This document shows positions 25,244 to 34,430 of a stretch of 64,000 nucleotides of DNA, one piece after another. Position numbers and translations under genes: made by a program. Source of the stretch: Thermomonas sp. (GTDB lineage: Bacteria > Pseudomonadota > Gammaproteobacteria > Xanthomonadales > Xanthomonadaceae); assembly GCF_029945965.1 (NCBI RefSeq), contig NZ_JAQSDO010000020.1, forward strand, positions 62,001-126,000. Reading direction: 5' to 3'. How positions within the stretch are numbered: position 1 is the first letter of the stretch; each line of letters starts with the position of its first letter. The notes beneath the pieces are model-generated. The model worked only from the letters and a program-made list of their open reading frames with translations, did no database searches and was not told the origin of the DNA.

Positions 25244-25525
25244 CTATGACGCGTCGCCGGGACCCCGCGGCGGCAGCACAGGGAACTGCCCGGTCATGCG
25301 CGTGCCGTCCATCATGCCCCAGCGGATTCCGATTCGACGCAAGCGCACTTCCATCTTGCCAAGCAATCCGGCCGGTGTAGCGGCGACGATGGCGTCATGA
25401 CGCTGCGCCCATGCGCTCGCGAGCGCGAACACGCTACCGGCACGCAACTGCAGGCTCGGCATCTCCAACTCCAGGGCCGCCAGCTGGGCTTCGAGTTGCG
25501 CATCGGCGGTGGGACGATCCTGCAT
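25244..25525 (-). CDS. Small hypothetical protein
   Basis: A 93-residue soluble protein, MQDRPTADAQLEAQLAALEL at the start, then SAWAQRHDAIVAATP and MEVRLRRIGIRWGMMDGTRM. The N-terminal half is a predicted helix. No family is recognised. GGAGG lies 13 bases before ATG 25525, longer than usual, and the reading frame remains open upstream, so the start is uncertain. Codon composition on the minus strand looks coding (GC-rich third positions). Confidence 0.5.
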   Translation of the reverse strand: MQDRPTADAQLEAQLAALELEMPSLQLRAGSVFALASAWAQRHDAIVAATPAGLLGKMEVRLRRIGIRWGMMDGTRMTGQFPVLPPRGPGDAS

Positions 25526-25683
25526 TATGTTGTCTATGCCTCCGTTTCCGATGGGAGCGTCCCCACGCTGCGCCAACCTCGGTGCAGCCCGCGTGACGGC
25601 GCCTGGAAAAGGGGATGTTACTGAAGGATAAACAGCGCACGCACCCATCACGTCGCTCGCACAGCTACGGGGCTAAGACGGTT

Positions 25684-25710
25684 GTTGTCTGCAAGTTTGC
25701 AGTCGACAAC
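25684..25710. promoter_or_regulatory. Palindrome upstream of csbD-like gene
   Basis: CTGCAA-GT-TTGCAG forms a perfect inverted repeat, with outer GTTGT and ACAAC arms, 15 bases before the CsbD-family start; a plausible operator. Confidence 0.35.
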
Positions 25711-25724
25711 CCGGTAGAGCACGC

Positions 25725-25916
25725 ATGGACAAGAATCGCAGCGAAGGCACCAAGCACGAAATCAAGGGCGCCATCAAGGAAGGCGTAGGCAAGGTCACGG
25801 GCAACCTCGGCAAGCAAGTCGCCGGCAATATCGAGAAAAACGCGGGCAAGGTGCAAAAGACCGTCGGCAAGGCCGCCGACAACCTGCGGGCAGAAAACAA
25901 GAAGCGTCGCTCGTAA
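25725..25916 (+). CDS. CsbD family stress-response protein
   Basis: A 63-residue, very hydrophilic, Lys/Gly/Ala-rich protein. MDKNRSEGTKHEIKGAIKEGVGKVTGN followed by GKVQKTVGKAADN matches the CsbD repeat pattern. CsbD proteins are induced by general stress (sigma-B in Bacillus, osmotic stress in enterics); the biochemical role is unknown. A perfect 13-bp hairpin terminator closes the gene and a palindrome precedes it, so it is a single-gene unit. Confidence 0.88.
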   Translation: MDKNRSEGTKHEIKGAIKEGVGKVTGNLGKQVAGNIEKNAGKVQKTVGKAADNLRAENKKRRS

Positions 25917-25935
25917 GCCAGACATCAACCTCGAA

Positions 25936-25971
25936 GGAAGGGCCGCGCAATTAGCGCGGCCCTTCCTTTTT
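25936..25971 (+). terminator. Terminator after csbD-like gene
   Basis: GGAAGGGCCGCGC-AATTA-GCGCGGCCCTTCC is a perfect 13-bp stem followed by TTTTT, the best canonical terminator in the window. Confidence 0.9.
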
Positions 25972-26004
25972 CGGGGCGCATGGTGATGATCCAGGAAAAA
26001 AATA

Positions 26005-26023
26005 GGAGTCAGGATGGACTTTT
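26005..26023 (+). repeat. Dispersed intergenic repeat, copy B
   Basis: GGAGTCAGGATGGACTTTT, preceded by AAAAAAATA, is a variant of the element at 24175. It lies between the csbD-like and VOC genes. Confidence 0.5.
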
Positions 26024-26176
26024 CAAATTAGCATCCGTGTTGGTATCGCGATGCTCAAGAGTCCACTCGGGGCCATGTTTTCCGGTCATGTACATTTGCT
26101 GCCATACGACGTCAAAGAGCCTTCCAGACCCACCCGCTCACTTCAACGTGTTCTTCATCCAACAGGACCCAAACAC

Positions 26177-26569
26177 ATGTTCAATCACATCATGGTCGGC
26201 ACCAACGACCTCGAGCGTTCTGAAAAATTCTACGACGCGGTGCTTGGCGTCCTGGGTTGCGGCGGGGCACTCAAGAACCGCTCGCCCAGCGGCCACATGC
26301 GGATGTTCTATCGCCACGACGGCAACACGTTCGGCATCGCCGAGCCAATCGATGGCGGATCGGCCACGTGCGCCAATGGCGCCACGATCGGCTTCAAGTG
26401 CGCGTCGGCCGAGCAGGCCAAGCAATTCCACGATGTGGCGGTCGCGTCCGGCGGCACATCCATCGAGGATCCGCCAGGTCTGCGCACTGGTGACCTGGGC
26501 AGCCTCTACCTGGCCTACGTGCGCGATCCCGACGGCAACAAGCTCTGTGCGGTTTACCGGCCGAAGTAA
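26177..26569 (+). CDS. VOC (glyoxalase/bleomycin-resistance fold) family protein
   Basis: A 130-residue soluble protein with paired beta-alpha-beta-beta-beta units: FNHIMVGTNDLERSEKFYDAVLGVLG at the start and YLAYVRDPDGNKLCAVYRP at the end. His4 and the final acidic positions agree with VOC metal-site geometry. The reaction is not predictable; members include glyoxalases, dioxygenases and resistance proteins. AGGA precedes ATG 26177, and the longer open frame upstream reads through a repeat, so it is rejected. Confidence 0.88.
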   Translation: MFNHIMVGTNDLERSEKFYDAVLGVLGCGGALKNRSPSGHMRMFYRHDGNTFGIAEPIDGGSATCANGATIGFKCASAEQAKQFHDVAVASGGTSIEDPPGLRTGDLGSLYLAYVRDPDGNKLCAVYRPK

Positions 26570-26593
26570 CTCAGTCCAAACAAGGGAATGGGG

Positions 26594-26615
26594 GGAATCA
26601 AGGCAGCTTGATTCC
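26594..26615. terminator. Hairpin between convergent VOC and permease genes
   Basis: GGAATCAA-GGCAGC-TTGATTCC, an 8-bp stem 25 bases after the VOC stop. It has no T run, so a shared bidirectional terminator is likely but weak. Confidence 0.45.
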
Positions 26616-26641
26616 ATCCGTCCCTCTGTTGGGGGCGTACT

Positions 26642-28090
26642 TCACTGGTCCAGGATCAGGCGGTCTCTTTCGCGCTCGCTGATCGAGTGACGCGCCTTCG
26701 TGGCGGCCAGCCAGAGACCGCCGCCGAGGGCGACCATCAAAAGCAGCACGCTGACGTCCTGCGGCCAGGTCAAAGCGGCGGGGCTGCCGGGAATGACCAT
26801 GGCGGCCAGCATCGACAAAGAGCCAGCGACGGCAAGGACGGGCACGACGTTGCCGCCTGCGAGGCGGTAGGGTCGCGGCAAATCGGGAAAGTCGCGGCGC
26901 AGGCGGATCAGCGATAGCGAAACGCCAAGAAAGGCCGAGGCAATGAAGAACGAGCCGGCATTGACCAGCGGCAGCAGGGCGTTGCGACCCAGCAGCGGCG
27001 CCAGCATGGTCAGCCCACCGACCAGCAGGACGGCGCGATGCGGGGTGCCGTGCCGCGGATGGGTAGCGCCGAGTGACGCGGGGATGAGGCGTCCACGGCC
27101 GAGCGCAAAAACCACCCGCGACCCGGCAAGGAAGAATCCATTCCAGCTGGTGAAGAGCCCCAGCAGCGCTGCCACCAGTACCAGATCACGCAGCCATGGC
27201 GTGCTGAAGGCGTGTTCGAACGCGCGCGCCGCCGGCAGATCGGCGCCAACTATACTGGCCCACGGACCGACCATCGAAACACTCAGAATCACCAGCACGT
27301 AGAAGGCGGTGGCGGAGAGAATCGAACCGATGATCAGCCAGGCGAACGCGCGTGGCGCGACGTCCACCGAGGCTTCTTCTGCGCCCTGCGGAATGGTGTC
27401 GAACCCGACAAACCAGAACGGAATGGTGACCACCACCGCCAGCAGGCCCGCCCAGACGCCGACGCCGGGTTTGGCGACAAACAGGGGCTGCAGATTCTCG
27501 GCGGTGCCTTTCGCCAGGCCGACGACCACAAACGCAAGCGTCACACCGACAAAGGCGACCGTCAGCCAGATCTGCAGCCGCGCAGCCGAACGGGCGCCGA
27601 TCCAGTTCACCCAGGTGATGCCCGCGGTGCAAAGCAGCCCGAGCAGGACATGGCTGGCAAAAACCGTGGACCCGTCAAACTCATACAGCGGCCAACGATC
27701 AATGCCGGGAATCAGGAAGCTCAGTACGCGACCGATCGACACCGCCTCGAATCCGGAAATGCTGACGTAGCCCAGCGCCAGTGCCCAGCCGACCAGGAAC
27801 GCCTTGAAGCTGCCGAAGGCCTTGTAGGCGTAAGCGACTTCACCGCCAGCCACCGGCAGCATCGGCGTCAGTTCGGCGTAGCACAGGCCGATGCAGAGCA
27901 TCACTGCGCCGCCGACAAGGAAGGCCAGCATTGCGCCGCCCGGTCCGGCCTGTGACAGCCATGAACCAATGGATGTCACCCAGCCGACTCCGATCATCGA
28001 CCCGAACGCCAGCGCAAAGAAACCCAGCCGATGCAGCCCGCGCTTCAATTCGGGCCTTGCGATGGCCGACACAGATCCGTTGTTGTTCAT
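26642..28090 (-). CDS. APC-superfamily amino acid permease
   Basis: A 482-residue inner-membrane transporter with about 12 hydrophobic helices. The first contains GFFALAFGSMIGVGWVTSIG, the unwound GSMIGxG substrate site of APC permeases, and GGEVAYAYKAFG is conserved helix 3. Likely substrates are amino acids or polyamines, imported with protons or exchanged. ATG 28090 has GGAG nearby; the longer frame upstream is not supported. No metabolic partner gene is adjacent. Confidence 0.9.
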   Translation of the reverse strand: MNNNGSVSAIARPELKRGLHRLGFFALAFGSMIGVGWVTSIGSWLSQAGPGGAMLAFLVGGAVMLCIGLCYAELTPMLPVAGGEVAYAYKAFGSFKAFLVGWALALGYVSISGFEAVSIGRVLSFLIPGIDRWPLYEFDGSTVFASHVLLGLLCTAGITWVNWIGARSAARLQIWLTVAFVGVTLAFVVVGLAKGTAENLQPLFVAKPGVGVWAGLLAVVVTIPFWFVGFDTIPQGAEEASVDVAPRAFAWLIIGSILSATAFYVLVILSVSMVGPWASIVGADLPAARAFEHAFSTPWLRDLVLVAALLGLFTSWNGFFLAGSRVVFALGRGRLIPASLGATHPRHGTPHRAVLLVGGLTMLAPLLGRNALLPLVNAGSFFIASAFLGVSLSLIRLRRDFPDLPRPYRLAGGNVVPVLAVAGSLSMLAAMVIPGSPAALTWPQDVSVLLLMVALGGGLWLAATKARHSISERERDRLILDQ

Positions 28091-28413
28091 GGGCGCTCCG
28101 AGTGAGAGAGGGGTGGCGCTTGGCGGAATTGTTCGCGGCAAGCAGAAACATCGCCTGCTCAAGCCACTGGATGACGGGCCGCGACGGCAGAGCATTACCG
28201 CCGGATCGTCGGTGCTCCCGGTCGAGCTGAGAATGTAGAACTCGCAGCGCGGATGAATGTTGCTGCGCGCGCAGCGGCGGTCGCTGCACTTAGCATACGG
28301 CAGTCAGCTCTGGCCCTTTTTCTTCTGCATGCTGATGCCCCAAAGCAAAAGACCCCGGGCGTTGCCGCCCGGGGTCCTGGTATTGCTGACGCGGTACAAG
28401 CGTCGATGAAGGC
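28091..28413. other. Intergenic region between cold-shock and permease genes
   Basis: About 320 bases with the cold-shock gene terminator at one end and presumably the permease promoter at the other. No gene, repeat or further motif was recognised. Confidence 0.4.
28346..28376 (-). terminator. Terminator of cold-shock gene
   Basis: GACCCCGGGC-GTTGCC-GCCCGGGGTC is a perfect 10-bp stem; on the minus strand it is followed by TTTTGC. It starts about 40 bases after the cold-shock stop codon. Confidence 0.8.
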
Positions 28414-28623
28414 TTAGGCAGCCTGCACTTCTTCAGCCTGCAGGCCCTTCTGGCCCTGCGCAACCTTGAACGAGACCTTTTGGCCTTCCTGCAGCGACTT
28501 GAAGCCGTCGCCCTGGATCGAACGGAAATGGACGAAGAGGTCGTCGCCGCTTTCCGGGGTGATGAAGCCGAAGCCCTTGGCGTCGTTGAACCACTTAACG
28601 GTGCCGGTTTGACGATCAGACAT
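28414..28623 (-). CDS. Cold-shock protein, CspA family
   Basis: A 69-residue OB-fold RNA/single-strand-DNA chaperone. The nucleic-acid motifs RNP1 (KGFGFI) and RNP2 (LFVHF) are intact, with GTVKWFND at the N-terminus. It melts RNA secondary structure and acts as an antiterminator at low temperature; several such proteins are constitutive. AAGGAG precedes ATG 28623. It is a single-gene transcript ended by a strong hairpin. Confidence 0.96.
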   Translation of the reverse strand: MSDRQTGTVKWFNDAKGFGFITPESGDDLFVHFRSIQGDGFKSLQEGQKVSFKVAQGQKGLQAEEVQAA

Positions 28624-28971
28624 GTTGTTACTCCTTGGAACAGTTGAGGAAACACGGCCCGCGTAATGCGGTACCGGGACTGTATCGAGCTAGGGGTAAC
28701 GCGAAGCGATGGAGCGGATCGTCTGGAGAGGCCGTCTTCGACCTTGTAACCTGTTGATCTACCGCATCGGAGCCACGATGTACCGTGATCCCGCTTTGAA
28801 CAGTGCACGCACTTTACCGCACTTTCGAGCGCTATCGTGTGAAAAACAGGGGTCAGGGTCGACTTTTCCTTTGACTCGAGCTCCGTTTCCCGTTTCCATG
28901 TCTCAAGAAAGAGCCGGTATTCCCGGTCCTTTCTTGACTCGACTTAGGCAGCTTTCAAGGCCTGCCGAAGC
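28624..28971. other. Intergenic region upstream of the cold-shock gene
   Basis: About 350 bases that must hold the cold-shock promoter and 5' untranslated leader on the minus strand. It contains the dispersed repeat at 28849. No gene is supported. Confidence 0.4.
28849..28867 (+). repeat. Dispersed intergenic repeat, copy C
   Basis: GGGGTCAGGGTCGACTTTT preceded by GAAAAACA. It differs from copy A at only two positions. Confidence 0.55.
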
Positions 28972-29280
28972 TCACTTGCAGACGCGGATCACCGTCTTGT
29001 AGCGCTCCTGGCGATGGCGTTGGATCTTGTGGCCGGCAACACCGCCGGCAACCGCGCCGCCAATGGTGGCGAGTTCCTTGCCCTTGCCGCCACCGATCTG
29101 GTTGCCGATCAGACCACCAGCGACGGCACCGATCAGGGTGCCGGTGACGCGATGCGGATCCTTGAGCTCACGGGTGCGGTAAACGGTTTCGTTGTGGCAC
29201 TTGGTGGCCGCCTGTGCGGTAGGGACAAGCATCAGGCTGGACAGGACCAGGGCGGCGAGAGTCAGGGAGGTGCGCTGCAT
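28972..29280 (-). CDS. Glycine-zipper 2TM domain protein
   Basis: A 102-residue exported protein: signal peptide QRTSLTLAALVLSSLMLVPTAQAA, then two cysteines, then paired glycine-zipper helices TLIGAVAGGLIGNQIGGG and ATIGGAVAGGVAGHKI and a basic tail. The architecture is that of Rick_17kDa_Anti/SlyB-like outer-envelope proteins that affect membrane integrity. Cys at residues 28 and 101 could pair. GGAG lies eight bases before ATG 29280. Confidence 0.85.
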   Translation of the reverse strand: MQRTSLTLAALVLSSLMLVPTAQAATKCHNETVYRTRELKDPHRVTGTLIGAVAGGLIGNQIGGGKGKELATIGGAVAGGVAGHKIQRHRQERYKTVIRVCK

Positions 29281-29414
29281 GATGTTATCTCCGTAGGAGA
29301 CTTGGAATGTACGCGCCGCAAGTTCGGCCGCGCGTGAATGCGGCATCAAGCGGAGTTCCGTCAGTCAGGGACCAGTCATCAAAAACAGGGGGCCGGGAAC
29401 ACTCAGTGTGGTGA

Positions 29415-30125
29415 TCAACTCGTCAGCCACGTGGCGAAGGCCATCCATGTAGCGGTGGTCGTCAATGCCAGGCGCAGCGGCCAGGACAGGATGATCAGGC
29501 CGGCGCCCCAGGCGAAGGCCGGGTGCAGCCTGCGGTGTTTGATGGTGTCGTAGCCAACGCACATGAGCACCAGCAGGATCGTCGTGCTGAAGTAGGCCAC
29601 GATGCCGGCCTGGCGCCAGGCTTCCACCGGTAGGCGGGCGATCGCGGCCGTCAGCAGGCCGACGAAGGACAACAGCATCAGGCGCTTGTGAACGTCGCTG
29701 CGACGCCTGAACAGGAGCGCGGAGCCGACCAGCAGCGCGAATACCACCATGTCGCCCAATGGAACCACCAGGAACACGAGCGGCGGCGGGCCGGGTGTGT
29801 GGCCCAGTTTGGCGGCGGTGACAGCAACCGTCGGGCCGACGATCAGGATCGCCAGCGCCAGCAATGCCCCGACGACTCCCAGGCGCCGATGCAGGTCGGT
29901 GCGCCTGGCGGCGACAAGTCGCGTCTGCACAATGAACAGGACAAACCACGTCGTCATCAACACGCCATGCAGGATGAGAAGCGCGGATAGTGGCGGCGCC
30001 CCGAAGACCTGCTTGAGGTAGAAGGTCTTGGCAAACCCGGCGAACACGATAGCGACAGCGACTAGTGGCGCCCAACGGTATAGCGGGCGGTCGGCGCCGC
30101 GTTGCGGACGAGTGGAGATGGACAT
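29415..30125 (-). CDS. Polytopic membrane protein of unknown function
   Basis: A 236-residue protein with about seven hydrophobic helices separated by short basic loops (RRTDLHRRLG, RRRSDVHKRL). Repeated HRRLG/HKRL motifs resemble DUF420/DUF2306-like integral membrane proteins, but no firm family can be assigned. GGAG lies about nine bases before ATG 30125. The protein has no obvious catalytic residues besides conserved histidines in loops. Confidence 0.7.
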   Translation of the reverse strand: MSISTRPQRGADRPLYRWAPLVAVAIVFAGFAKTFYLKQVFGAPPLSALLILHGVLMTTWFVLFIVQTRLVAARRTDLHRRLGVVGALLALAILIVGPTVAVTAAKLGHTPGPPPLVFLVVPLGDMVVFALLVGSALLFRRRSDVHKRLMLLSFVGLLTAAIARLPVEAWRQAGIVAYFSTTILLVLMCVGYDTIKHRRLHPAFAWGAGLIILSWPLRLALTTTATWMAFATWLTS

Positions 30126-30246
30126 GCGAGTCGCTCCTGTGACGGTGATTGCCGTTGAACAGGGAACGTCCCCAAGATCCGGATGCGGCCACGGTTTGGC
30201 TGAAAACGGTAGCCTGACCAGGGGTCGATGAAAAATGCTAAAAAAT

Positions 30247-30265
30247 GGTGCCAGGGACAACTTCC
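30247..30265 (+). repeat. Dispersed intergenic repeat, divergent copy D
   Basis: GGTGCCAGGGACAACTTCC after AAAAAAT. It resembles the string at 24105 and, more weakly, copies A-C. A shortened relative AAAAACAGGGGGCCGGGAAC is at 29381. Confidence 0.4.
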
Positions 30266-30268
30266 CTG

Positions 30269-30667
30269 TCAGTGCATCGCCACATGCAGCGTGCGCTGCC
30301 GTAGCAGCAACAGGTTGCGGATCTTGGCGAGCAGTTCGGCTGGGTCCACCGGTTTGGCAAGGTAGTCCTCTGCACCGCTTTCAAGCCCGATCAGGCGCGC
30401 GCCACGTCCTTCGTTGGCCGACACCATGATGATCGGTATGGTCGCCGTGGTCGGGTCGGACTTCAGCAGCGCGGCGACTTCGAAACCATCAAGCTCCGGC
30501 ATGTTCGCGTCCAGCAGCACAAGGTCTGGTGGATTGGCCTGGATATCGGCGAGCGCCTCGCGGCCACTGCCTGCACTGCGTGCCTCGAAACCTGCCTCGG
30601 TCAGCATCTGAGCCATCATCTGGCAGAGGCCATGCTCGTCATCAACGATGAGGATAGTGCTGGCCAT
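30269..30667 (-). CDS. Single-domain response regulator (CheY-like)
   Basis: A 132-residue receiver without an output domain. Asp9/Asp10 (ILIVDDE), phospho-acceptor Asp53 (LVLLDANMPELDG), the Thr/Ser position in MVSANEG and Lys in YLAKPVDP are all present. Such proteins pass phosphate between kinases or bind a partner. No histidine kinase gene is adjacent, so the partner is unknown. It is divergent from the EF-hand lipoprotein gene. Confidence 0.9.
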   Translation of the reverse strand: MASTILIVDDEHGLCQMMAQMLTEAGFEARSAGSGREALADIQANPPDLVLLDANMPELDGFEVAALLKSDPTTATIPIIMVSANEGRGARLIGLESGAEDYLAKPVDPAELLAKIRNLLLLRQRTLHVAMH

Positions 30668-31004
30668 TGGGAGTCCTTGCTCCGAGGTAAGTCATGATCG
30701 TCCATGAGGCAGGCATATGCCTGCGTGAACATCAAGCTGAATGTTTCATTGCAAAGGTGTTTTCGGCGAATTGGTTGGCAAGTCTTGCCAAAGATTCCGT
30801 GCGACGTCGCATGAACTCCCGGACTCGAATATCGGTCTGAAGCCAGGCACATGCCATCCAGGGTCGGACAAGGCAGCGGATTCATCACGATCCCATTACG
30901 TGGGGGCTGAAACCCTCGCGGCCAGAGGTATCAGGGTGACCGCCCAGTGGCGGTTGCTTGCCTCCCAAGCGGGCATTTCGCCCACCGACTACTGGAGAAT
31001 TCCG
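30668..31004. other. Divergent promoter region
   Basis: About 340 bases between the response regulator and the EF-hand lipoprotein gene. The reading frame is open through much of it on the plus strand, but there is no plausible start or homology, so no gene is called. Confidence 0.4.
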
Positions 31005-31412
31005 ATGATCAACAAACATGCGGTGCTGCTTGCCGTACTCATTCCCGGATTGGCCGTGCTTTCCGGCTGCAAAGACCACGATGCCGACGATACCGTCGCC
31101 CCGGTCGCCACCACTACTCCGGCGGCCCCCGCGGACGCAATACCGCCTGCATCGACGCCGGCAGACCCCATGCCGGCGGCGAACATGCCCGCCGGCACCA
31201 TGCCCGGCCACGACATGGCGGCCATGGGCAGCGAGATGTCATTCGCGGACATGGACAAGAACCACGACGGCAGCGTCACCAAGGATGAGATGATGGACAC
31301 GGAAATGCTCCACCAGCATTTTGCGGTGGCAGACGCCGACGGCGACGGCAAATTGTCCGAAGCCGAGATCATCAAGCACCGCGCCGACATGGCAGCAGCG
31401 CCTGCCAATTGA
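31005..31412 (+). CDS. EF-hand domain lipoprotein
   Basis: A 135-residue predicted lipoprotein: signal NKHAVLLAVLIPGLAVLSGC with lipobox Cys at 21, a long Pro/Ala/Met-rich linker, then two EF-hand loops, DMDKNHDGSVTKDE and DADGDGKLSEAE, which carry the Asp/Asn/Gly/Glu positions needed for calcium. It probably sits on the periplasmic side of a membrane and binds calcium or related ions. GGAG lies before ATG 31005. A perfect hairpin terminator ends it. Confidence 0.85.
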   Translation: MINKHAVLLAVLIPGLAVLSGCKDHDADDTVAPVATTTPAAPADAIPPASTPADPMPAANMPAGTMPGHDMAAMGSEMSFADMDKNHDGSVTKDEMMDTEMLHQHFAVADADGDGKLSEAEIIKHRADMAAAPAN

Positions 31413-31419
31413 TGCAATT

Positions 31420-31450
31420 GGACGGAATCCGCGATGCGGATTCCGTCCTT
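31420..31450 (+). terminator. Terminator after EF-hand gene
   Basis: GGACGGAATCCGC-GAT-GCGGATTCCGTCC is a perfect 13-bp stem followed by TT. It starts eight bases after the stop codon. Confidence 0.75.
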
Positions 31451-31559
31451 GCTGGTGATGCCGCAAAAGAGTCAGAAACAGTCGTCTCTAATCCGTAGCA
31501 TCAAGTTGCAACATGGCGGTCATTGTCCTCTGCCCCTTTTTCATGAGCTGGGGCGCAGC

Positions 31560-32579
31560 TCACTTGTTGTCGAAAAACCCTGCAAACGCGGCCGCAGTGC
31601 GCTCGATGCCGTCATCGTCAACGTCAAGATGGGTCACCAGCCGCAATGTCGGCAGATAACCAATACTGATGCGGATACCCGCCTCGCCAAGATGCGCGTC
31701 CAGTGCGCGCAGGCGATCGGCCGGCACGTTGATGAACACCATATTGGTGTGTTGGCCGAGCAGGTCGATGCCGGCGATCCCGCGCAGGCTGCCGGCAAGC
31801 GTGGCCGCGCGATCATGATCCTGGGCCAGTCGTGCCACATGATGGTCCAGTGCATGCAGGCCCGCTGCAGCGAGGATGCCGGCCTGGCGCCAGCCACCGC
31901 CGCACACCTTGCGCCAGCGTCGCGCCTTGTCGATCAGCGCATGCGAGCCAAGTAGCACTGAGCCAACCGGTGCACCCAGGCCCTTGGACAGGCATATCGA
32001 TACCGTATCGAAATGGCGGGTGATCTCGCGCGCGGTTACCTTGCACGCCACCGCGGCGTTGAACAGGCGCGCCCCGTCCAGATGCATGCCCAACCCGTGC
32101 GAACGCGCCAGGTCGTGCGCGCTGCGCAGGTAATCCAGCGGCAGCGTGCGGCCATGCCACGTGTTCTCCAGCGCCAGCAGGCGGGTGCGCGCGAAGTGCG
32201 GATCATCTGGCTTGATCGCCGAGGCAATGCTTTCCAGCGGCAGTGAGCCATCATCGGCCTGCACGATGGGCTGCGGCTGGATCGAGCCAAGCACCGCCGC
32301 GCCGCCACCTTCAAATTTGTAGGTGTGCGCGTCCATGCCCACCAGGTATTCGTCGCCGCGCTCACAGTGCGCCAGCAGCGCCAGCAGGTTGGACTGGGTG
32401 CCGGTGGGCACGAACAGCCCGGCATCGAAACCCAGCTCGTCCGCCAGCCGCTGCTGCAGCGCATTGACCGTGGGATCCTCGCCGTAGACATCGTCCCCGA
32501 CCGGGGCTTCCAGCATCACCGCACGCATCGCGGCGGTCGGTTGCGTCACCGTATCGCTGCGCAGATCGATCACATTCAT
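31560..32579 (-). CDS. ltaE: Low-specificity L-threonine aldolase
   Basis: A 339-residue PLP enzyme that splits threonine or allo-threonine to glycine and acetaldehyde. The N-terminal [33 protein letters not shown] and the PLP lysine in [10 protein letters not shown] are intact. ATG 32579 is preferred since GAAGGG then lies six bases upstream; the alternative start two codons earlier touches that site. It is downstream of a PLP aminotransferase gene, with a hairpin between them (32606-32629), so they may be separate transcripts. Confidence 0.94.
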   Translation of the reverse strand: MNVIDLRSDTVTQPTAAMRAVMLEAPVGDDVYGEDPTVNALQQRLADELGFDAGLFVPTGTQSNLLALLAHCERGDEYLVGMDAHTYKFEGGGAAVLGSIQPQPIVQADDGSLPLESIASAIKPDDPHFARTRLLALENTWHGRTLPLDYLRSAHDLARSHGLGMHLDGARLFNAAVACKVTAREITRHFDTVSICLSKGLGAPVGSVLLGSHALIDKARRWRKVCGGGWRQAGILAAAGLHALDHHVARLAQDHDRAATLAGSLRGIAGIDLLGQHTNMVFINVPADRLRALDAHLGEAGIRISIGYLPTLRLVTHLDVDDDGIERTAAAFAGFFDNK

Positions 32580-32709
32580 TTTCATCCCTTCGCACCATGG
32601 CGGAACCTGCGAGCGGTCACCGCCGCAGGCTCCAATACTTCCCGCAAAAAGCGCCGGAGTAAATGTCCATTTGATGTGATCGCTTGGCCGTTTTCCTATG
32701 CTGCTCGTA

Positions 32710-34203
32710 CTACGCAGCTGGTCCTGGCGCTACCAACTGGAACCATCCCTTGACGCGGGCCAGCGCTTCGCCGCTGTCGCCACCGCACCACGTGAACTCA
32801 TTGGTGACCGGCGAGTACGCGTATTCCTTCGCCCAAGCGTCGATATGTTCGACGATCTCTCGCACGGCATTGAGCGCGTGGTCGATGTCGGCCATCGTGG
32901 TGCTGGGATGGAAGGAAATCCGTACCCAGCCCGGCTTGTCCGTCAGGTCGCCTTGGTCGATGCGATCGGTGATTGAGTGCGATAGGGTCGGATCGACGTG
33001 CAGCAGGTAGTGGCCGTAGGTGCCGGCGCAGGAACAGCCGCCGCGTGCCTGCACGCCGAAGCGGTCGTTGAGCAGTTGCACGAACAGGTTGTAATGAATT
33101 CCGGTCACGTAGAACGAGAAGATCGCCAGGCGATCACGCTGTTTGCGCGCCAGCACGTGCAGGCCTGGAACCGCCTGTAACGCATCCATCACATACGGAA
33201 CGATCTCCTGTTCGCGCTGGCGCATGGCGTCCACGCCCATCTGCTCTTTCAGTCGTGTTGCCAAGGCAGCCTTGATCGTCTGCAGGAACCCTGGCGTGCC
33301 GGCGTCCTCGCGGGCTTCGATGTCATCAAGAAAGGAGTACTCGCCCCACGGGTTGGTCCAGTTCACGGTGCCGCCACCGGAATCATCGGGAACGGTGTTG
33401 CTGTAGAGGTTGCGGTTGAAGATCAGCGCGCCCGACGAGCCCGGTCCGCCGAGGAACTTGTGCGGCGACCACAACACCGCGTCGAGGCGCTCCTCGGGAT
33501 CGGCCGGATGCATGTCGATCTCCACATACGGGGCCGACGCTGCGAAGTCGATGAACGCTACGCCGCCGGCCTGATGCATCAGCCGTGCCATCGCGTGATA
33601 CGGCGTGCATACGCCGGTGACGTTCGAACAGGCGCTGAAAGCGCCGATTTTCAGCGGGCGAACGCGATACGCGTGCAGCAGCGCCTCCAGCGCCGCCAGA
33701 TCCACCAGGCCCTGCTCATCAGGCGGCACCACCACCACTTCGGCAATGGTCTCGTACCACGAGGTCTGGTTGGAGTGGTGCTCCATGTGGGTGATGAACA
33801 CCACCGGACGTTCCGCCTCGGCGATGTCCAGGAAGCGCCGCAGGCCCTGCGGTGCCTTGAGGCCGAGGATGCGCTGGAATTTGTTGATCACGCCGGTCAT
33901 GCCGGTGCCGGCGGTGATGATCAGATCGTTGGGGCCCGCGTTGGCATGCGTCTTGAGGATGCGATGTGCCTCGTGGTACGCGAGCGTCATTGCACGGCCG
34001 GTTTCGCTGCTCTCCGAATGCGTGTTGCCCACGTACGGGCCGAAGCGTTCCAGCAGCAGTTCTTCGATGGGACGGTAGAGGCGGCCGCTCGCAGTCCAGT
34101 CGGTGTACACGATGCGCTGCTCGCCATACGGCGAGCGGAAGGTCTGCTCGTTACCGACAGTGTTGGCGCGGAACGGGGCGAAGTAGTGTTCCAGGGAATC
34201 CAC
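32710..34203 (-). CDS. Class V aminotransferase-fold PLP enzyme (cysteine-desulfurase-like)
   Basis: A 497-residue enzyme. The class V pattern includes [39 protein letters not shown] and the PLP lysine in WSPHKFLGG (Lys about 249). A Cys-rich [11 protein letters not shown] segment near residue 400 is at the position of the SufS/NifS active cysteine region but differs from the usual motif, so desulfurase activity is not certain. GTG 34203 was chosen for GGAGGAG eight bases upstream. It is longer than typical SufS by about 90 residues, spread over insertions and a C-terminal extension. Confidence 0.85.
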   Translation of the reverse strand: MDSLEHYFAPFRANTVGNEQTFRSPYGEQRIVYTDWTASGRLYRPIEELLLERFGPYVGNTHSESSETGRAMTLAYHEAHRILKTHANAGPNDLIITAGTGMTGVINKFQRILGLKAPQGLRRFLDIAEAERPVVFITHMEHHSNQTSWYETIAEVVVVPPDEQGLVDLAALEALLHAYRVRPLKIGAFSACSNVTGVCTPYHAMARLMHQAGGVAFIDFAASAPYVEIDMHPADPEERLDAVLWSPHKFLGGPGSSGALIFNRNLYSNTVPDDSGGGTVNWTNPWGEYSFLDDIEAREDAGTPGFLQTIKAALATRLKEQMGVDAMRQREQEIVPYVMDALQAVPGLHVLARKQRDRLAIFSFYVTGIHYNLFVQLLNDRFGVQARGGCSCAGTYGHYLLHVDPTLSHSITDRIDQGDLTDKPGWVRISFHPSTTMADIDHALNAVREIVEHIDAWAKEYAYSPVTNEFTWCGGDSGEALARVKGWFQLVAPGPAA

Positions 34204-34430
34204 TGACGGTCTCCTCCCCCTGATGGGGAAAGGGCTCACGATAGCAAAGTAGGGTTGACTCGAGACAGCCAAAACAGGCAAAAAAGTGGGTGCTCAAGGC
34301 GCCACACCGATCAACTCGGGCCCTTGTTTCCTGAAGTTGCCACGCGCATCACGCGGCGCTGCCTAGACTGGAAGTAGCTGCCACGTCCGCTTCGCGACGA
34401 GGCCTTTCCCACGATCGAGGAGACAAACGA

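Noticed and set aside
26051-26176. N-terminal extension of the VOC protein
   Set aside because: It reads through intergenic sequence next to a dispersed repeat; the internal ATG has a ribosome site and fits the family start.
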